A stretch of DNA of 64,000 nucleotides from Erwinia sorbitola (GTDB lineage Bacteria; Pseudomonadota; Gammaproteobacteria; Enterobacterales; Enterobacteriaceae). Positions within the stretch are counted from its first letter, which is position 1. Every line of letters starts with the position of its first letter. Location: assembly GCF_009738185.1 (NCBI RefSeq), contig NZ_CP046509.1:2173501-2237500 (forward strand), written 5' to 3'. Under the pieces are notes generated by a model that saw only the letters and a program-made list of their open reading frames with translations, was not told where the DNA came from and did no database searches. Below, piece after piece: positions 1 to 8,847 of the stretch. Made by a program: the position numbers and the translations under genes.

Positions 1-405
1 ATCCAGCTCTTTAATATACACCGAAGGAATAAACAGCAATGAAAGAATATCATCGATCGGCGTTAATATTGTCGACGGGAACCAGCCCGGATTAACCACC
101 CAGGCCATAATAGTAATCAGGGTGAACAGATAATACATTGGCAGTATACGGACAAGGCGTTTTTTGACAAACAGCCCCATCTTGCCCTGACCGAAATCTT
201 CCCAGTGCACACAGGCCATCAGATAGCCGCTGATCATAAAAAACAGATATACGCCGAGTTTCCCCACGGCACCGCCATAGCCGAACAGCCCGGTAAAATA
301 AGCTGGCGTTAGCTTGGCGGAAAAACTTTCAGCATGACATACGACCACCAGCATACAGGCAATGGCCCGCAGATATGTAATCGACAGAATATTATTTTTC
401 ACCAC
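1..405 (-). CDS. Acyltransferase family 3 membrane protein, N-terminal part
   Basis: The reverse strand encodes 135 N-terminal residues of an integral-membrane acyltransferase (acyltransferase 3 / OafA-type family); the rest lies beyond the window start. Visible family marks are the ITYLRAIACMLVVVCH opening (first membrane helix with the conserved R and H) and the FFMISGYLM segment followed by a basic KKRLVRILPMYY motif. These enzymes O-acylate exported sugars or polysaccharides. The start is taken as one of two adjacent GTG codons at 405 or 402, with GGGAG just upstream; an ATG further up runs into a stop. The acceptor cannot be told from this fragment. Confidence 0.75.
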   Translation of the reverse strand, partial: MVKNNILSITYLRAIACMLVVVCHAESFSAKLTPAYFTGLFGYGGAVGKLGVYLFFMISGYLMACVHWEDFGQGKMGLFVKKRLVRILPMYYLFTLITIMAWVVNPGWFPSTILTPIDDILSLLFIPSVYIKELD

Positions 406-850
406 CAATCTCCCATGGAGTTGTTGTTTTAGGAATTGATATAGAGGTTGAATATTAAAATAAGAAATACGCATTTAATATTGGTATTAAAGCTTATGAA
501 ATCTGGCGTGGTTTCCCTGGTGTTGTAGCTAAATAGTATTAATCGCGCTGCGTAATATAACCGGCTGCGACAAATAAACTCTACCTCAGCAATAAACTAA
601 ATTCCAAAGATAAAATTATTGCTGCGGCTATTTAAGAATTAGTCGCAGATGATCGGAAAAAACATATCAGCATTTTCTCACCAGACCTGTTAGCTTTTTT
701 AATGGTTATAAGATTCAGTACAGTCTGTTATCCTGCGGTTTTCCTTACAGTAATCTTACGCAATCCTTACAATGGCCGAAAAAAACATCACCGCCGTTGA
801 ATTATTTTGCCGTGATATTAAGGCAAGATTCAGCCAGGCTAATGATTACC
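406..850. other. Intergenic region without a recognised gene
   Basis: About 445 bp between the end of the sigma-54 activator gene and the start of the acyltransferase gene, both on the reverse strand. It is visibly AT-rich compared with its neighbours. It should contain the acyltransferase promoter, but I see no convincing -35/-10 pair, terminator hairpin or conserved site in it. Confidence 0.4.
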
Positions 851-2740
851 TTAATCACGCCACACGGCATCACGGACATTCACCGCTTTAGGCAGCAGCC
901 CCAGTGCGAAAAAACGATCAGCAATCGCCTGCTGGGCGCGGATCGCTGACAGATCCATTCGCCGGGTTTGATGGCTGCGCCGCAGCAGCGCATGCGACAG
1001 CGCCTGCGGCGACAGGCCGAGTTCAGCAGAGAGCAGGGCGGCCGCTTCGCTGCGGTTGGCATCGATATAGCTGCCGGTCTGTACCAGCGCGGCCAGCAGC
1101 TGATGCAGCAGATCGGCAGAGTGAGCAGCAAAATCCCGGTGTGCGAGGTAGAACTGATGGTTGTTAACCCGGCCGCGCCCGTCGGCGATCACCCGCAGCT
1201 GGTTACCCTGCTCGGCATCGCTCAGTAGCGGATCCCACATCATCCACGCATCAACGGCATGATGATCGCTGGGTGTCAGAGGATATTTGGGCGGTGCGTA
1301 GAGTACGCGGACATCGTTTAGCGTCATGCCCGCTTCATCCAGCATCTGCACCAGCAGGTAATGCACATTGGAACCTTTATTCACCGCAATCCGCCTGCCG
1401 CGTAAATCGGCAATGGTCTGGATTGGGCTATCCTGCGCCACCAGCAGGGCCACACTTTGCGGTGCCGCCGGTTCCCACGCCACATAGAGCAGCGGGCTGT
1501 TACCTGCCTGAGCAAAGACCGGCGGAACCTCGCCGGTGGTACCAAAATCTATTTCGCGATTATCCAGGGCATGCAGCAGCTGAGGCCCGGCGGGAAACTC
1601 ACTCCACAGTACGCTGATACCGCGATGGGCAAAGGCTCCCTCCAGGCTCTGACGGGCTTTTAAAATGCCGAGGTTGCCGAACTTCTGGTAGCCGATACGC
1701 AGCACGCGATCCTGAATATTCTGCTGCGTAATATCGCGCCGCTCTCCGCTTGCCAGGCTGCGGCGTGCTTTAATCAGTCCGAGGTGGCCAAGATGGGTGC
1801 GCAGTGTGTTACGGCTGATCCCCAGCAGTGCAGCGGCCTGAAGCTGATTCTCACCGCTCAGTTCAAACGCGTTTCGCACCAGCGCATCCAGCACCCGTTG
1901 ATAGAGCGGCCCGCTATCGCTTTGCAGCTGCTGGCGCAGAAACGTATCCAACGCCTGTTCGCCGATCGGCTGCTGCTCAAGAACTTCCGTATTCAGCCTG
2001 AGCTGATGGGGCTGAATCAACGGCTCTTTACTCAGCAATACGGCGTTATGCAGGGTATTTTCCAGCTCACGCACATTCCCCGGCCAGGCGTACTCCATCA
2101 ATGTGGCGAGGCTCTCTGCGCTCAGGCGCAGCTGCGGTCGCCCAAGACGGCGGGCATACAGCGTGAGAAAATGATCCGCCAGCAGCGGAATATCTTCGCG
2201 CCGCTGACGCAGCGGCGGCAGGGTAACCGCCGCGACATTCAGACGATAAAACAGATCCTCACGGAAGCGACGTTCGCGAATAGCGTGGGCAAGATCGACG
2301 TGGGTAGCGGCAATCACCCGCACGTTAACCTTGACCGGGCGGCGCGAACCCACGCGCGTCACTTCGCGCTCCTGCAATACACGCAGCAGCTTAACCTGCA
2401 ACGGCAGGCTCAGTTCACCAATTTCATCCAGCAGCAGCGTGCCGCCTTCGGCCGCTTCGAACCAGCCCTGATGGCGTTCTGCCGCACCGGTAAATGCTCC
2501 TTTCTCATGGCCGAACAGCTCAGACTCCGCCAGGCTTTCGGTCAGCGCACCGCAGTTCACCGCAACAAACGGCTGCGCCTGGCGCGGGCTGTGATGATGG
2601 AGGTAACGCGCCACCACCTCTTTCCCGGTGCCGGTTTCTCCCACAATCAGCACCGTGGCGTCGGTGGGTGCCAGCCTGTCCAGTACGCTTTGAAACGCAA
2701 TGGAGGCGGGATCGATCAGTAACGGGCCGGGGTGTGACAT
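851..2740 (-). CDS. Sigma-54-dependent activator with fused C-terminal SsuA-like binding domain
   Basis: A 629-residue transcriptional activator. Residues 1-245 are a sigma-54 AAA+ domain: Walker A GETGTGK (34-40), GAFTGA (81-86), Walker B LLLDEIGE (102-109), then the FREDLFYRLNV and WPGNVRELEN motifs. Residues about 280-325 are a Fis-type helix-turn-helix. Residues 346-629 are homologous to SsuA-type sulfonate-binding proteins: RIGYQKFGNLG, EFPAGPQLL, KGSNVHYLL and AVDAWMMWDP align with the exported homologue at 12734-13681. There is no response-regulator, GAF or PAS domain in front and no signal peptide, so the binding domain would sense its ligand in the cytoplasm. It is divergent from the organosulfur operon. 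AGGA precedes the ATG. Inference: it activates that operon in response to an organosulfur compound. Confidence 0.9.
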   Translation of the reverse strand: MSHPGPLLIDPASIAFQSVLDRLAPTDATVLIVGETGTGKEVVARYLHHHSPRQAQPFVAVNCGALTESLAESELFGHEKGAFTGAAERHQGWFEAAEGGTLLLDEIGELSLPLQVKLLRVLQEREVTRVGSRRPVKVNVRVIAATHVDLAHAIRERRFREDLFYRLNVAAVTLPPLRQRREDIPLLADHFLTLYARRLGRPQLRLSAESLATLMEYAWPGNVRELENTLHNAVLLSKEPLIQPHQLRLNTEVLEQQPIGEQALDTFLRQQLQSDSGPLYQRVLDALVRNAFELSGENQLQAAALLGISRNTLRTHLGHLGLIKARRSLASGERRDITQQNIQDRVLRIGYQKFGNLGILKARQSLEGAFAHRGISVLWSEFPAGPQLLHALDNREIDFGTTGEVPPVFAQAGNSPLLYVAWEPAAPQSVALLVAQDSPIQTIADLRGRRIAVNKGSNVHYLLVQMLDEAGMTLNDVRVLYAPPKYPLTPSDHHAVDAWMMWDPLLSDAEQGNQLRVIADGRGRVNNHQFYLAHRDFAAHSADLLHQLLAALVQTGSYIDANRSEAAALLSAELGLSPQALSHALLRRSHQTRRMDLSAIRAQQAIADRFFALGLLPKAVNVRDAVWRD

Positions 2741-2818
2741 GCTGAATTCCTGGTCGGGGGATGAGGAGGCAAGAGTATCCTGGCCTGCACACGGCGGCGA
2801 GAGGGTGAGCGGGCGGTT

Positions 2819-2866
2819 TGCTGCAATTGCAACAGCAGCCTGACAATACCTGCTGCATTTGCAACA
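2819..2866. promoter_or_regulatory. Tandem 16-bp dyads, candidate activator binding sites
   Basis: TGCTGCAATTGCAACA (2819-2834) and TGCTGCATTTGCAACA (2851-2866) differ at one base and are 32 bp apart, about three helical turns. Each is a near-perfect dyad of the form TGYTGCAATTGCARCA. They lie about 65 bp upstream of the sigma-54 promoter and between the divergent activator gene and the ssuD-like operon, as expected of enhancer sites for the activator. Binding by that protein is inference. Confidence 0.65.
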
Positions 2867-2930
2867 TTTTTACCGCTGTTATCTTCCTGCTAATGCACTG
2901 ATAAATATGATTATTTACAAGAATTACAGT

Positions 2931-2947
2931 TGGCACACTTCCTGCTA
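2931..2947 (+). promoter_or_regulatory. Sigma-54 (-24/-12) promoter of the organosulfur operon
   Basis: TGGCACACTTCCTGCTA has GG at 2932-2933 and GC at 2944-2945, exactly ten bases apart. TGGCAC matches the -24 consensus fully and CTGCT is an acceptable -12 element. Transcription would start near 2957, giving a leader of about 60 nt before the ATG at 3016. The divergently encoded sigma-54 activator supports the call. Confidence 0.75.
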
Positions 2948-3015
2948 ATGTTTTTATAACCAAAGCGTAACTTTGTATCGAATAAATTCAGATATAGTTA
3001 TATAGGAAACAGATA

Positions 3016-4188
3016 ATGAGCGAGTCAGCGCAGGACAATATCAACGTATTCTGGTTTCTCCCGACCCACGGAGATGGCCGCTACCTCGGCACCACTGAAG
3101 GCGGGCGTCCCGTCGATCTGCCGTATCTCCAGCAGGTGGCACTGGCCGCCGACAATCTCGGCTATTACGGCGTGCTGATCCCCACCGGCAAAAGTTGCGA
3201 AGACTCCTGGCTGGTTGCCGCCGCGCTGGCGCCAATCACCAAACGCCTGCGCTACCTGGTTGCGGTACGTCCGGGCCTGCAACCGCCGAGCCTGGCGGCC
3301 CGTATGGCCGCCACGTTGGATCGCCTGTCAGAGGGGCGATTACTGATAAACGTGGTGACCGGCGGCGATCCGGTTGAGAACAAAGGGGACGGTATCTTCC
3401 TGAGTCACGCTGACCGTTACCAGGTTACGCGGGAGTTTCTTGAGGTCTACTCGCGTCTGCTTAAGGGCGAAAAAGTCGATTTTCACGGTGAGCATATCCG
3501 CGTGGAAGGATCGGAAATTCTGTTTCCTCCGGTTCAGGAAGATGGCCCGCCGCTCTACTTTGGCGGCTCTTCCGATGAAGCCATTGACGTGGCGGCGAAC
3601 CAGATTGACACCTACCTTACCTGGGGTGAACCGGTAGCTCAGGTGGCGGAAAAGCTGGCGGTAGTGCGGCAGCGGGCTGAAGAACGGGGACGGCAGTTAA
3701 GCTACGGTATCCGCCTGCATGTGATTGTGCGCGAAACTGAAGAGGAAGCCTGGGCCGCGGCCGACCGACTGATTGCCCATCTGGATGATGACACTATCGC
3801 CGCCGCGCAGAAAATTTTTGCCCGTATGGACTCCACCGGTCAGGCGCGTATGAGCGCGCTGCACAGTGGTTCCCGCGACGATCTGCGTATTGGCCCGAAC
3901 CTGTGGGCGGGGGTGGGCCTGGTACGCGGCGGTGCAGGCACCGCGCTGGTGGGTAGCCCGCAGCAGGTGGCCGATCGTATCCGCGAATATCAGGCGCTGG
4001 GCATAGAGAACTTTATTCTGTCGGGCTATCCGCACCTTGAAGAAGCTCACCGTTTTGCTGAACTGGTCATGCCGCTGCTGCCGCTGGCCTCGAATGCAGA
4101 AAAACGTCAGCGTACGGTGAATACCGGGCCGTTTGGTGAAACCATCGGCGGCGATCGTCGTCCGGCTAAACATAGCAGTGCCAGTTGA
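3016..4188 (+). CDS. ssuD: FMNH2-dependent alkanesulfonate monooxygenase, SsuD type
   Basis: A 390-residue luciferase-like monooxygenase close to E. coli SsuD along its whole length, with a C-terminal tail a little longer than the usual 381 residues. It should cleave alkanesulfonates with O2 and reduced FMN to aldehyde and sulfite in the cytoplasm. Landmarks are FWFLPTHGDG at the N-terminus, GKSCEDSW (Cys61, matching E. coli Cys54), GIRLHVIVRET (Arg233 and His235, matching Arg226 and His228), and NLWAGVGLVRGGAGTALVG. ATAGGAAAC precedes the ATG. It is the first gene after the sigma-54 promoter, 45 bp ahead of the flavoprotein gene. MsuD-like specificity for methanesulfonate is an alternative. 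The usual partner reductase SsuE is not encoded here. Confidence 0.88.
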   Translation: MSESAQDNINVFWFLPTHGDGRYLGTTEGGRPVDLPYLQQVALAADNLGYYGVLIPTGKSCEDSWLVAAALAPITKRLRYLVAVRPGLQPPSLAARMAATLDRLSEGRLLINVVTGGDPVENKGDGIFLSHADRYQVTREFLEVYSRLLKGEKVDFHGEHIRVEGSEILFPPVQEDGPPLYFGGSSDEAIDVAANQIDTYLTWGEPVAQVAEKLAVVRQRAEERGRQLSYGIRLHVIVRETEEEAWAAADRLIAHLDDDTIAAAQKIFARMDSTGQARMSALHSGSRDDLRIGPNLWAGVGLVRGGAGTALVGSPQQVADRIREYQALGIENFILSGYPHLEEAHRFAELVMPLLPLASNAEKRQRTVNTGPFGETIGGDRRPAKHSSAS

Positions 4189-4233
4189 TGGCATCGGCTG
4201 AGAGAACCTTTTTCCCCGCTGTGGAGTTTAATA

Positions 4234-5625
4234 ATGACTGAGCGTCATATCGTTATTGTCGGCGGTGGCTTTACCGGCACCGCAGTGGCCATCCATCTGG
4301 CAAGGCTCGGTGACGCCGGGCTGACGGTAACGGTTATTGAACCGCGTGCGCAGCTGGCACAGGGGGTGGCCTACGGCACTCGCGATCCGTCGCACCGCAT
4401 CAATGTTCCGGCGGATCGTATGCAGCTGTCGGCGGCAGAACAGGGCGATTTTGATCGCTGGTTCCGCGCGTCACCGGCTTATCAGGCCGATGCTGACGCG
4501 CGCTGGCAGGATGGCAAGGTGTATCCTCAGCGCGGTCAGTTTGGCGCGTATATCGCTGAACAGTTCGCCCGTGCACAGCAGCACTCAGCGGTCAGGCTGC
4601 ATCACCTCTGCGACCGTGCGGTGGCGCTGGAACAGGGCGTGGTGACCACGGCGCTGGGCAAAAAATTGGCGGCGGATGAGGTGGTACTGGCCATCAGTCA
4701 TCCGCCTCCGGCGCTGCCGCGCACGGTGGCGCTGGCGCTGGAAGGGCATCCGGGGCTGATTGCCGATCCCTGGCGGCAGGATGCGCTGGCAGGGATAGCC
4801 AGCGACGAGCGGGTGGCGATTATGGGCAGCGGCCTGAGTATGTCAGACGTGGTGGCAACGTTACAACGTCACGGCCATCGTGGGCCGGTGTTGGCATTTT
4901 CGCGCCGGGGCCTGCTGCCGCGTCCGAATCTCAGCGGTGAGTTTGACCCACGACCATTAGATTATCAGCAGCCACAGCCGTCCGGCGTTCGCGCCTGGCT
5001 GCGCCGTATCCGCAAGGAAGTTGCCCTTGCCGCTGAACAGCAGCTGCCCTGGCAGCTGGTGCTTGATGATATTCGCCTTAACGGGCAGCGCATCTGGCAG
5101 CAGCTGTCGCTCAATGAGCAGCGCCGTTTTCTGCGGCATCTGCGCCCCTGGTGGGACGTCCATCGCTATCGTATTGCGCCACAGGTGAGTGCGGTGCTGG
5201 AGCAGTGGCAGCAGAGCGGGCAGCTCTCGGTCAATGCCGCTCGCCTGGCCGCAGTTAATGCCCGCGGCGCTGAGATTAAACTGCTGCTGCAATCACGCGG
5301 CGCGGTGCCGCAGAATCTGACTGTTGATCGCCTGATTATCACTACCGGCCCGGCTCACGGCGGACTGCTGCAAAGTGATGCGCTGCTGCATCAGCTGGCT
5401 TCAGCCGGGATCATTCAGCCCGATCCGCTGGCGCTCGGCATTCTGGTTAACGGCCATTCGCAGACCCTGCGGCAGGACGGCAGGGCCAATCCGCATCTGT
5501 ATGTTGCCGGCCCGGCGGCCCGTGCTTATTTCGGCGAGCTGATGGGGCTGCCCCAGGTGGCGGAACATGCTGAAAGTGTCGCGCGGCAGCTGCTGGGGCG
5601 CGATGCAGAGCGATGTCCCGGCTGA
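4234..5625 (+). CDS. FAD/NAD(P)-binding oxidoreductase (NAD_binding_9 type)
   Basis: A 463-residue soluble flavoprotein. The N-terminus carries a Rossmann dinucleotide motif VGGGFTGTAVA, followed by an acidic VIEPR that would bind the ribose of FAD. A second GSGLSMSD motif near residue 200 is suited to NAD(P). The C-terminal stretch with YVAGPAARAYFGELMG resembles the FAD-closing region of the NAD_binding_9 (YdhS-like) family. It has no signal peptide. It lies between the SsuD-like and DszA-like monooxygenase genes, so it may oxidise or reduce an organosulfur intermediate. It does not look like a flavin reductase, and its substrate is unknown. Confidence 0.7.
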   Translation: MTERHIVIVGGGFTGTAVAIHLARLGDAGLTVTVIEPRAQLAQGVAYGTRDPSHRINVPADRMQLSAAEQGDFDRWFRASPAYQADADARWQDGKVYPQRGQFGAYIAEQFARAQQHSAVRLHHLCDRAVALEQGVVTTALGKKLAADEVVLAISHPPPALPRTVALALEGHPGLIADPWRQDALAGIASDERVAIMGSGLSMSDVVATLQRHGHRGPVLAFSRRGLLPRPNLSGEFDPRPLDYQQPQPSGVRAWLRRIRKEVALAAEQQLPWQLVLDDIRLNGQRIWQQLSLNEQRRFLRHLRPWWDVHRYRIAPQVSAVLEQWQQSGQLSVNAARLAAVNARGAEIKLLLQSRGAVPQNLTVDRLIITTGPAHGGLLQSDALLHQLASAGIIQPDPLALGILVNGHSQTLRQDGRANPHLYVAGPAARAYFGELMGLPQVAEHAESVARQLLGRDAERCPG

Positions 5626-5726
5626 CGCGTTACTGCACCGAAAAACACCTTCAACCCTGAATCATTCGAATTGCCATTACCTGCAACGGGCGGGCTGGAT
5701 CCGGCCGTTTAAAATCTGGAGTGTCT

Positions 5727-7136
5727 ATGTCTCAACAACGTGAAATTCGCCTGAATGCCTTTGATATGAACTGTGTCGGCCACCAGTCGCCGGGCCTGTG
5801 GGCGCATCCCCGCGATCGCTCTGCGGAGTATAAGGATCTGAGCTACTGGACCGATCTGGCGCGCCTGCTGGAGCGCGGTAAGTTCGACGGCCTGTTTATT
5901 GCCGATGTGCTGGGGGTGTACGACGTGCTTAACGGCGATAACGCCGCAGCCATTCGTAACGCCACTCAGGTGCCGGTCAACGACCCGCTGGCGCTGATCA
6001 CGCCTATGGCACTGGTGACGGAACATCTTGGCTTTGGCCTGACTGCTTCGCTCTCATTTGAGCATCCGTATCCCTTTGCCCGTCGCATTTCCACACTCGA
6101 TCATCTGACCAAAGGGCGTATTGGCTGGAATATTGTCACCTCCTATCTGGAGAGCGGCGCACGTAATATCGGCCATCAGTCGCAGACCGATCATGATGCC
6201 CGTTACGACTACGCCGACGAATACCTTCAGGTGATCTACAAGCTGCTGGAAGGGAGCTGGGAAGAGGGGGCAATTCTGCGCGACCGTGAGCGGCGTATCT
6301 TCAGCGACCCGGGCAAAATCCATCCGATTAACCATCAGGGTACCTTCTTCCAGGTGCCGGGTATTCATCTGTGCGAACCGTCGCCGCAGCGCACCCCGGT
6401 GCTCTATCAGGCCGGGGCGTCCAGCCGGGGCAAACAGTTTGCCGCGGAACATGCAGAGTGTGTATTTGTTGCCGCGCCATCGAAAGTGTTGCTGAAGAAA
6501 ACCGTGGCGGATATTCGCCGCCGGGCGGCAGAAGCCGGACGCGATCCGCGCAGCATCCTGATCTTCAACCTGCAAACGGTCATTGTTGATGAGACCGACC
6601 AGGCCGCCCAGGCAAAATGGCAGGAGTATAAAAGCTATGTCAGCTACGAAGGCGCGCTGGCGCTGATCTCCGGCTGGACGGGTATCGACTTCGGGCAGTA
6701 TCAGCCTGACCAGGTGCTGAAGCATCTGCACACCAATGCTATTCAGTCGGCGGTGGAGACCTTCTCGACGGCGGATCCTGACCGTCAGTGGACGGTACAG
6801 GCGCTGGCGGACTGGGTGGGCATTGGCGGCTTTGGCCCGCTGCTGGTGGGCAGTGCACAAACCGTAGCCGACGAGCTGCAAAGCTGGGTGGAAGAGACCG
6901 ACGTCGACGGCTTTAACCTCGCCTACGCGGTCACCCATGAAACCTTTAGCGATGTGGTGGAGCACCTGATCCCTGAGCTGCAAAAACGCGGCGTCTATAA
7001 AAAAGAGTACCAGCCCGGCACCTTGCGCGAGAAATTATTCAATCAGGGCGCACGTCTGGCGACTCCGCATCCGGGTGCAGGCTACCGGCGTGAAACCCGG
7101 CCCGTCACACAGGCGGAAGATGAGGTCACGCCATGA
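5727..7136 (+). CDS. FMN-dependent monooxygenase, NtaA/SnaA/DszA family
   Basis: A 469-residue luciferase-like enzyme of the NtaA/SnaA/DszA group, related to dibenzothiophene-sulfone monooxygenase and nitrilotriacetate monooxygenase. Family marks are the LERGKFDGLFIADVLGVYD segment, the FARRISTLDHLTKGRIGWN segment followed by IVTSYLESGARN, DHDARYDYADEYLQ, and VLYQAGASSRGKQFAAEHAE. GGAG five bases ahead of the ATG selects the start at 5727 rather than a GTG six bases upstream. Its stop overlaps the start of the next gene by 4 bp (ATGA), tying it to the transporter genes. It needs FMNH2 from a reductase encoded elsewhere. Inference: it oxidises a sulfone or thioether taken up by the adjoining transporter. 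Confidence 0.85.
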   Translation: MSQQREIRLNAFDMNCVGHQSPGLWAHPRDRSAEYKDLSYWTDLARLLERGKFDGLFIADVLGVYDVLNGDNAAAIRNATQVPVNDPLALITPMALVTEHLGFGLTASLSFEHPYPFARRISTLDHLTKGRIGWNIVTSYLESGARNIGHQSQTDHDARYDYADEYLQVIYKLLEGSWEEGAILRDRERRIFSDPGKIHPINHQGTFFQVPGIHLCEPSPQRTPVLYQAGASSRGKQFAAEHAECVFVAAPSKVLLKKTVADIRRRAAEAGRDPRSILIFNLQTVIVDETDQAAQAKWQEYKSYVSYEGALALISGWTGIDFGQYQPDQVLKHLHTNAIQSAVETFSTADPDRQWTVQALADWVGIGGFGPLLVGSAQTVADELQSWVEETDVDGFNLAYAVTHETFSDVVEHLIPELQKRGVYKKEYQPGTLREKLFNQGARLATPHPGAGYRRETRPVTQAEDEVTP

Positions 7137-8146
7137 TTGAAATCGACGGCCTGCGAAAACAGTATCACACAGCCGGGGGGCGTACGGTTGAAGTGCTGAA
7201 AGGCATTTCATTGACGGTACCCGCAGGCTCCATCACCGCGGTGGTTGGGCCGAGCGGTGCCGGAAAATCGACGCTGGCAAAGTGCATCAGCCTGCTGGAG
7301 CGCCCGAGCTCTGGCAGCATCCGCGTAAACGGTGAGGATCTGTCGCGGCTGTCCGGTGCTGCACTGCGACGTGAGCGCCGCGCAATCGGCACAGTATTTC
7401 AGTCATCTGCGCTGCTGCAACGCAAAACAGCCTGGGAAAATGTTGCGCTGCCGCTGGAGTGGCTCGGCGTGGTGCCGGGAGAGATAAAACGCCACGTCGG
7501 ACAGCTGCTGGAGAGTGTCGGCCTGTCGGATAAAGCAGACAGTTATCCGGCGCAGCTCTCCGGCGGCCAGCGTCAGCGCGTTGGAATTGCCCGCGCACTG
7601 GCGCTGAAACCTTCAGTACTGCTGGCTGATGAAGCCACCTCGGGGCTGGATCCCCAGGCTACTGCGGCCATTCTGCTGCTGCTGAAACAGCTGCGTCAGC
7701 AGTTTGGACTCTCGATCATCTTAATCACTCATGAGATGGATGTGGTACGCAGTACCGCCGATGCAGTTGCGGAAATCCGCGATGGTCAGCTGGTGCAGCA
7801 GGGGCCATTACAGCAGCTGCTCAGTAGCCCCGATTCTGCCCTGGGCGCGCAGCTTTTCCCGCTGCGCCCGGTAGATGCTGCGGGGGATCTGCAACTGCGT
7901 TTGACCTGTGCGCCGCCGCTGGCAACCGACTGGATCAGCCGGCTCAGTGTGCAGCACAACTTACAGGTCGATCTGCTGGCGGCCCATGTGGAAGAAGTTT
8001 CCGGTCAGCTGGCAGGAAGGATGCAGATTGCCGTGCGTTTTAACCAGCGTCCGCTGGCACCGCAGGCGCTGATTGATGCGCTGGCGCAGCTGGGAATGAA
8101 GGCACAAATCATGGCAGAGCGCCCGCGCTTGCAGGAGGCCGGATGA
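7133..8146 (+). CDS. ABC transporter ATPase, MetN-like with NIL domain
   Basis: A 337-residue ATPase of the methionine-uptake (MetN) family. The nucleotide-binding domain has Walker A GPSGAGKST, signature LSGGQRQRVGIARALAL, Walker B VLLADEAT and switch histidine ILITHEMD. Residues after about 245 form the C-terminal NIL/ACT-like domain that in MetN binds methionine and inhibits transport. Starts and stops overlap by 4 bp on both sides. The coupling to organosulfur oxygenases rather than to a lone metNIQ locus suggests uptake of a methionine-like or other organosulfur compound; the substrate is inference. Confidence 0.85.
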   Translation: MIEIDGLRKQYHTAGGRTVEVLKGISLTVPAGSITAVVGPSGAGKSTLAKCISLLERPSSGSIRVNGEDLSRLSGAALRRERRAIGTVFQSSALLQRKTAWENVALPLEWLGVVPGEIKRHVGQLLESVGLSDKADSYPAQLSGGQRQRVGIARALALKPSVLLADEATSGLDPQATAAILLLLKQLRQQFGLSIILITHEMDVVRSTADAVAEIRDGQLVQQGPLQQLLSSPDSALGAQLFPLRPVDAAGDLQLRLTCAPPLATDWISRLSVQHNLQVDLLAAHVEEVSGQLAGRMQIAVRFNQRPLAPQALIDALAQLGMKAQIMAERPRLQEAG

Positions 8147-8847
8147 AACCTGTTGATGTCACCAGTCAGGATACCCCCTGGAACCAGATCCACCAGCTGA
8201 TGTTGCCCGCCTATGGTGAAACCTGGCTGATGGTCGGCATTGTGATGCTGTTTGTCGTTACCCTCGGCGGCACGCTGGGCGTGGTGCTGTTTAACACCTC
8301 ACGCCGCGGATTATTTCCTCAGCCAGGACTGAACCGCAGCCTGAGCTGGCTGGTAAATATTGGCCGATCGCTGCCGTTTCTGGTGCTGATGGCAGCGATT
8401 ATTCCCTTCACCTTCTGGCTGACCGGGACGACTATCGGCATTCCTGCGGCGGTTATCCCGATGATTGTGGCCGGAACGCCGTTCTTTGCCCGACTGGTGG
8501 AGAATGCGCTGCGTGAGCTGCCGCCGGAAGTGACCGCCGTAGGGCTGGTATCCGGCGGTTCTCGCTGGCAGGTAATTACCGGGGCGCAGCTCAGTGAGGC
8601 GCTGCCCGCTATCGTGGCGGCGATCACCCTTAACGTTATCTCGATGATCGAATATTCCGCCATCGCTGGCACCATCGGCGCGGGAGGTATCGGCTATCTG
8701 GCGGTGGTCTATGGCTACCAGCGTTTTGATAATCACATCATGATCGCCACGATTGTGGTGCTGATTGTCACTATCCAACTGATTCAATTTATTGGCGACC
8801 GCGTGGTGGCCGCACTTCAACACTCACAGGGTACACATTCATCATGA
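8143..8847 (+). CDS. ABC transporter permease, MetI-like
   Basis: A 234-residue inner-membrane permease of the MetI family (E. coli MetI has 217), with five or so hydrophobic segments. It carries the MetI-type core NIGRSLPFLVLMAAIIPFT, the coupling-helix region ALRELPPEVTAVGLVSGGSR, and SMIEYSAIAGTIGAGGIGYL. It overlaps both neighbours by ATGA. Its N-terminus is longer and hydrophilic before the first membrane helix. It would form a homodimer with the MetN-like ATPase. Confidence 0.85.
   Translation: MKPVDVTSQDTPWNQIHQLMLPAYGETWLMVGIVMLFVVTLGGTLGVVLFNTSRRGLFPQPGLNRSLSWLVNIGRSLPFLVLMAAIIPFTFWLTGTTIGIPAAVIPMIVAGTPFFARLVENALRELPPEVTAVGLVSGGSRWQVITGAQLSEALPAIVAAITLNVISMIEYSAIAGTIGAGGIGYLAVVYGYQRFDNHIMIATIVVLIVTIQLIQFIGDRVVAALQHSQGTHSS

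Noticed and set aside
1250..1300. Possible compensated frameshift in the SsuA-like domain of the activator
   Set aside because: The stretch between YAPP and AVDAW (KYPLTPSDHH) differs from the paralogue's ADARAAFQRG, but both have the same length and neither alternative frame restores the motif. Simple divergence is the better reading, possibly a change of ligand contact.
1784..2722. 312-residue forward open frame opposite the sigma-54 activator
   Set aside because: Shadow of the conserved AAA+ gene; no ribosome site, no domain, unlikely composition.
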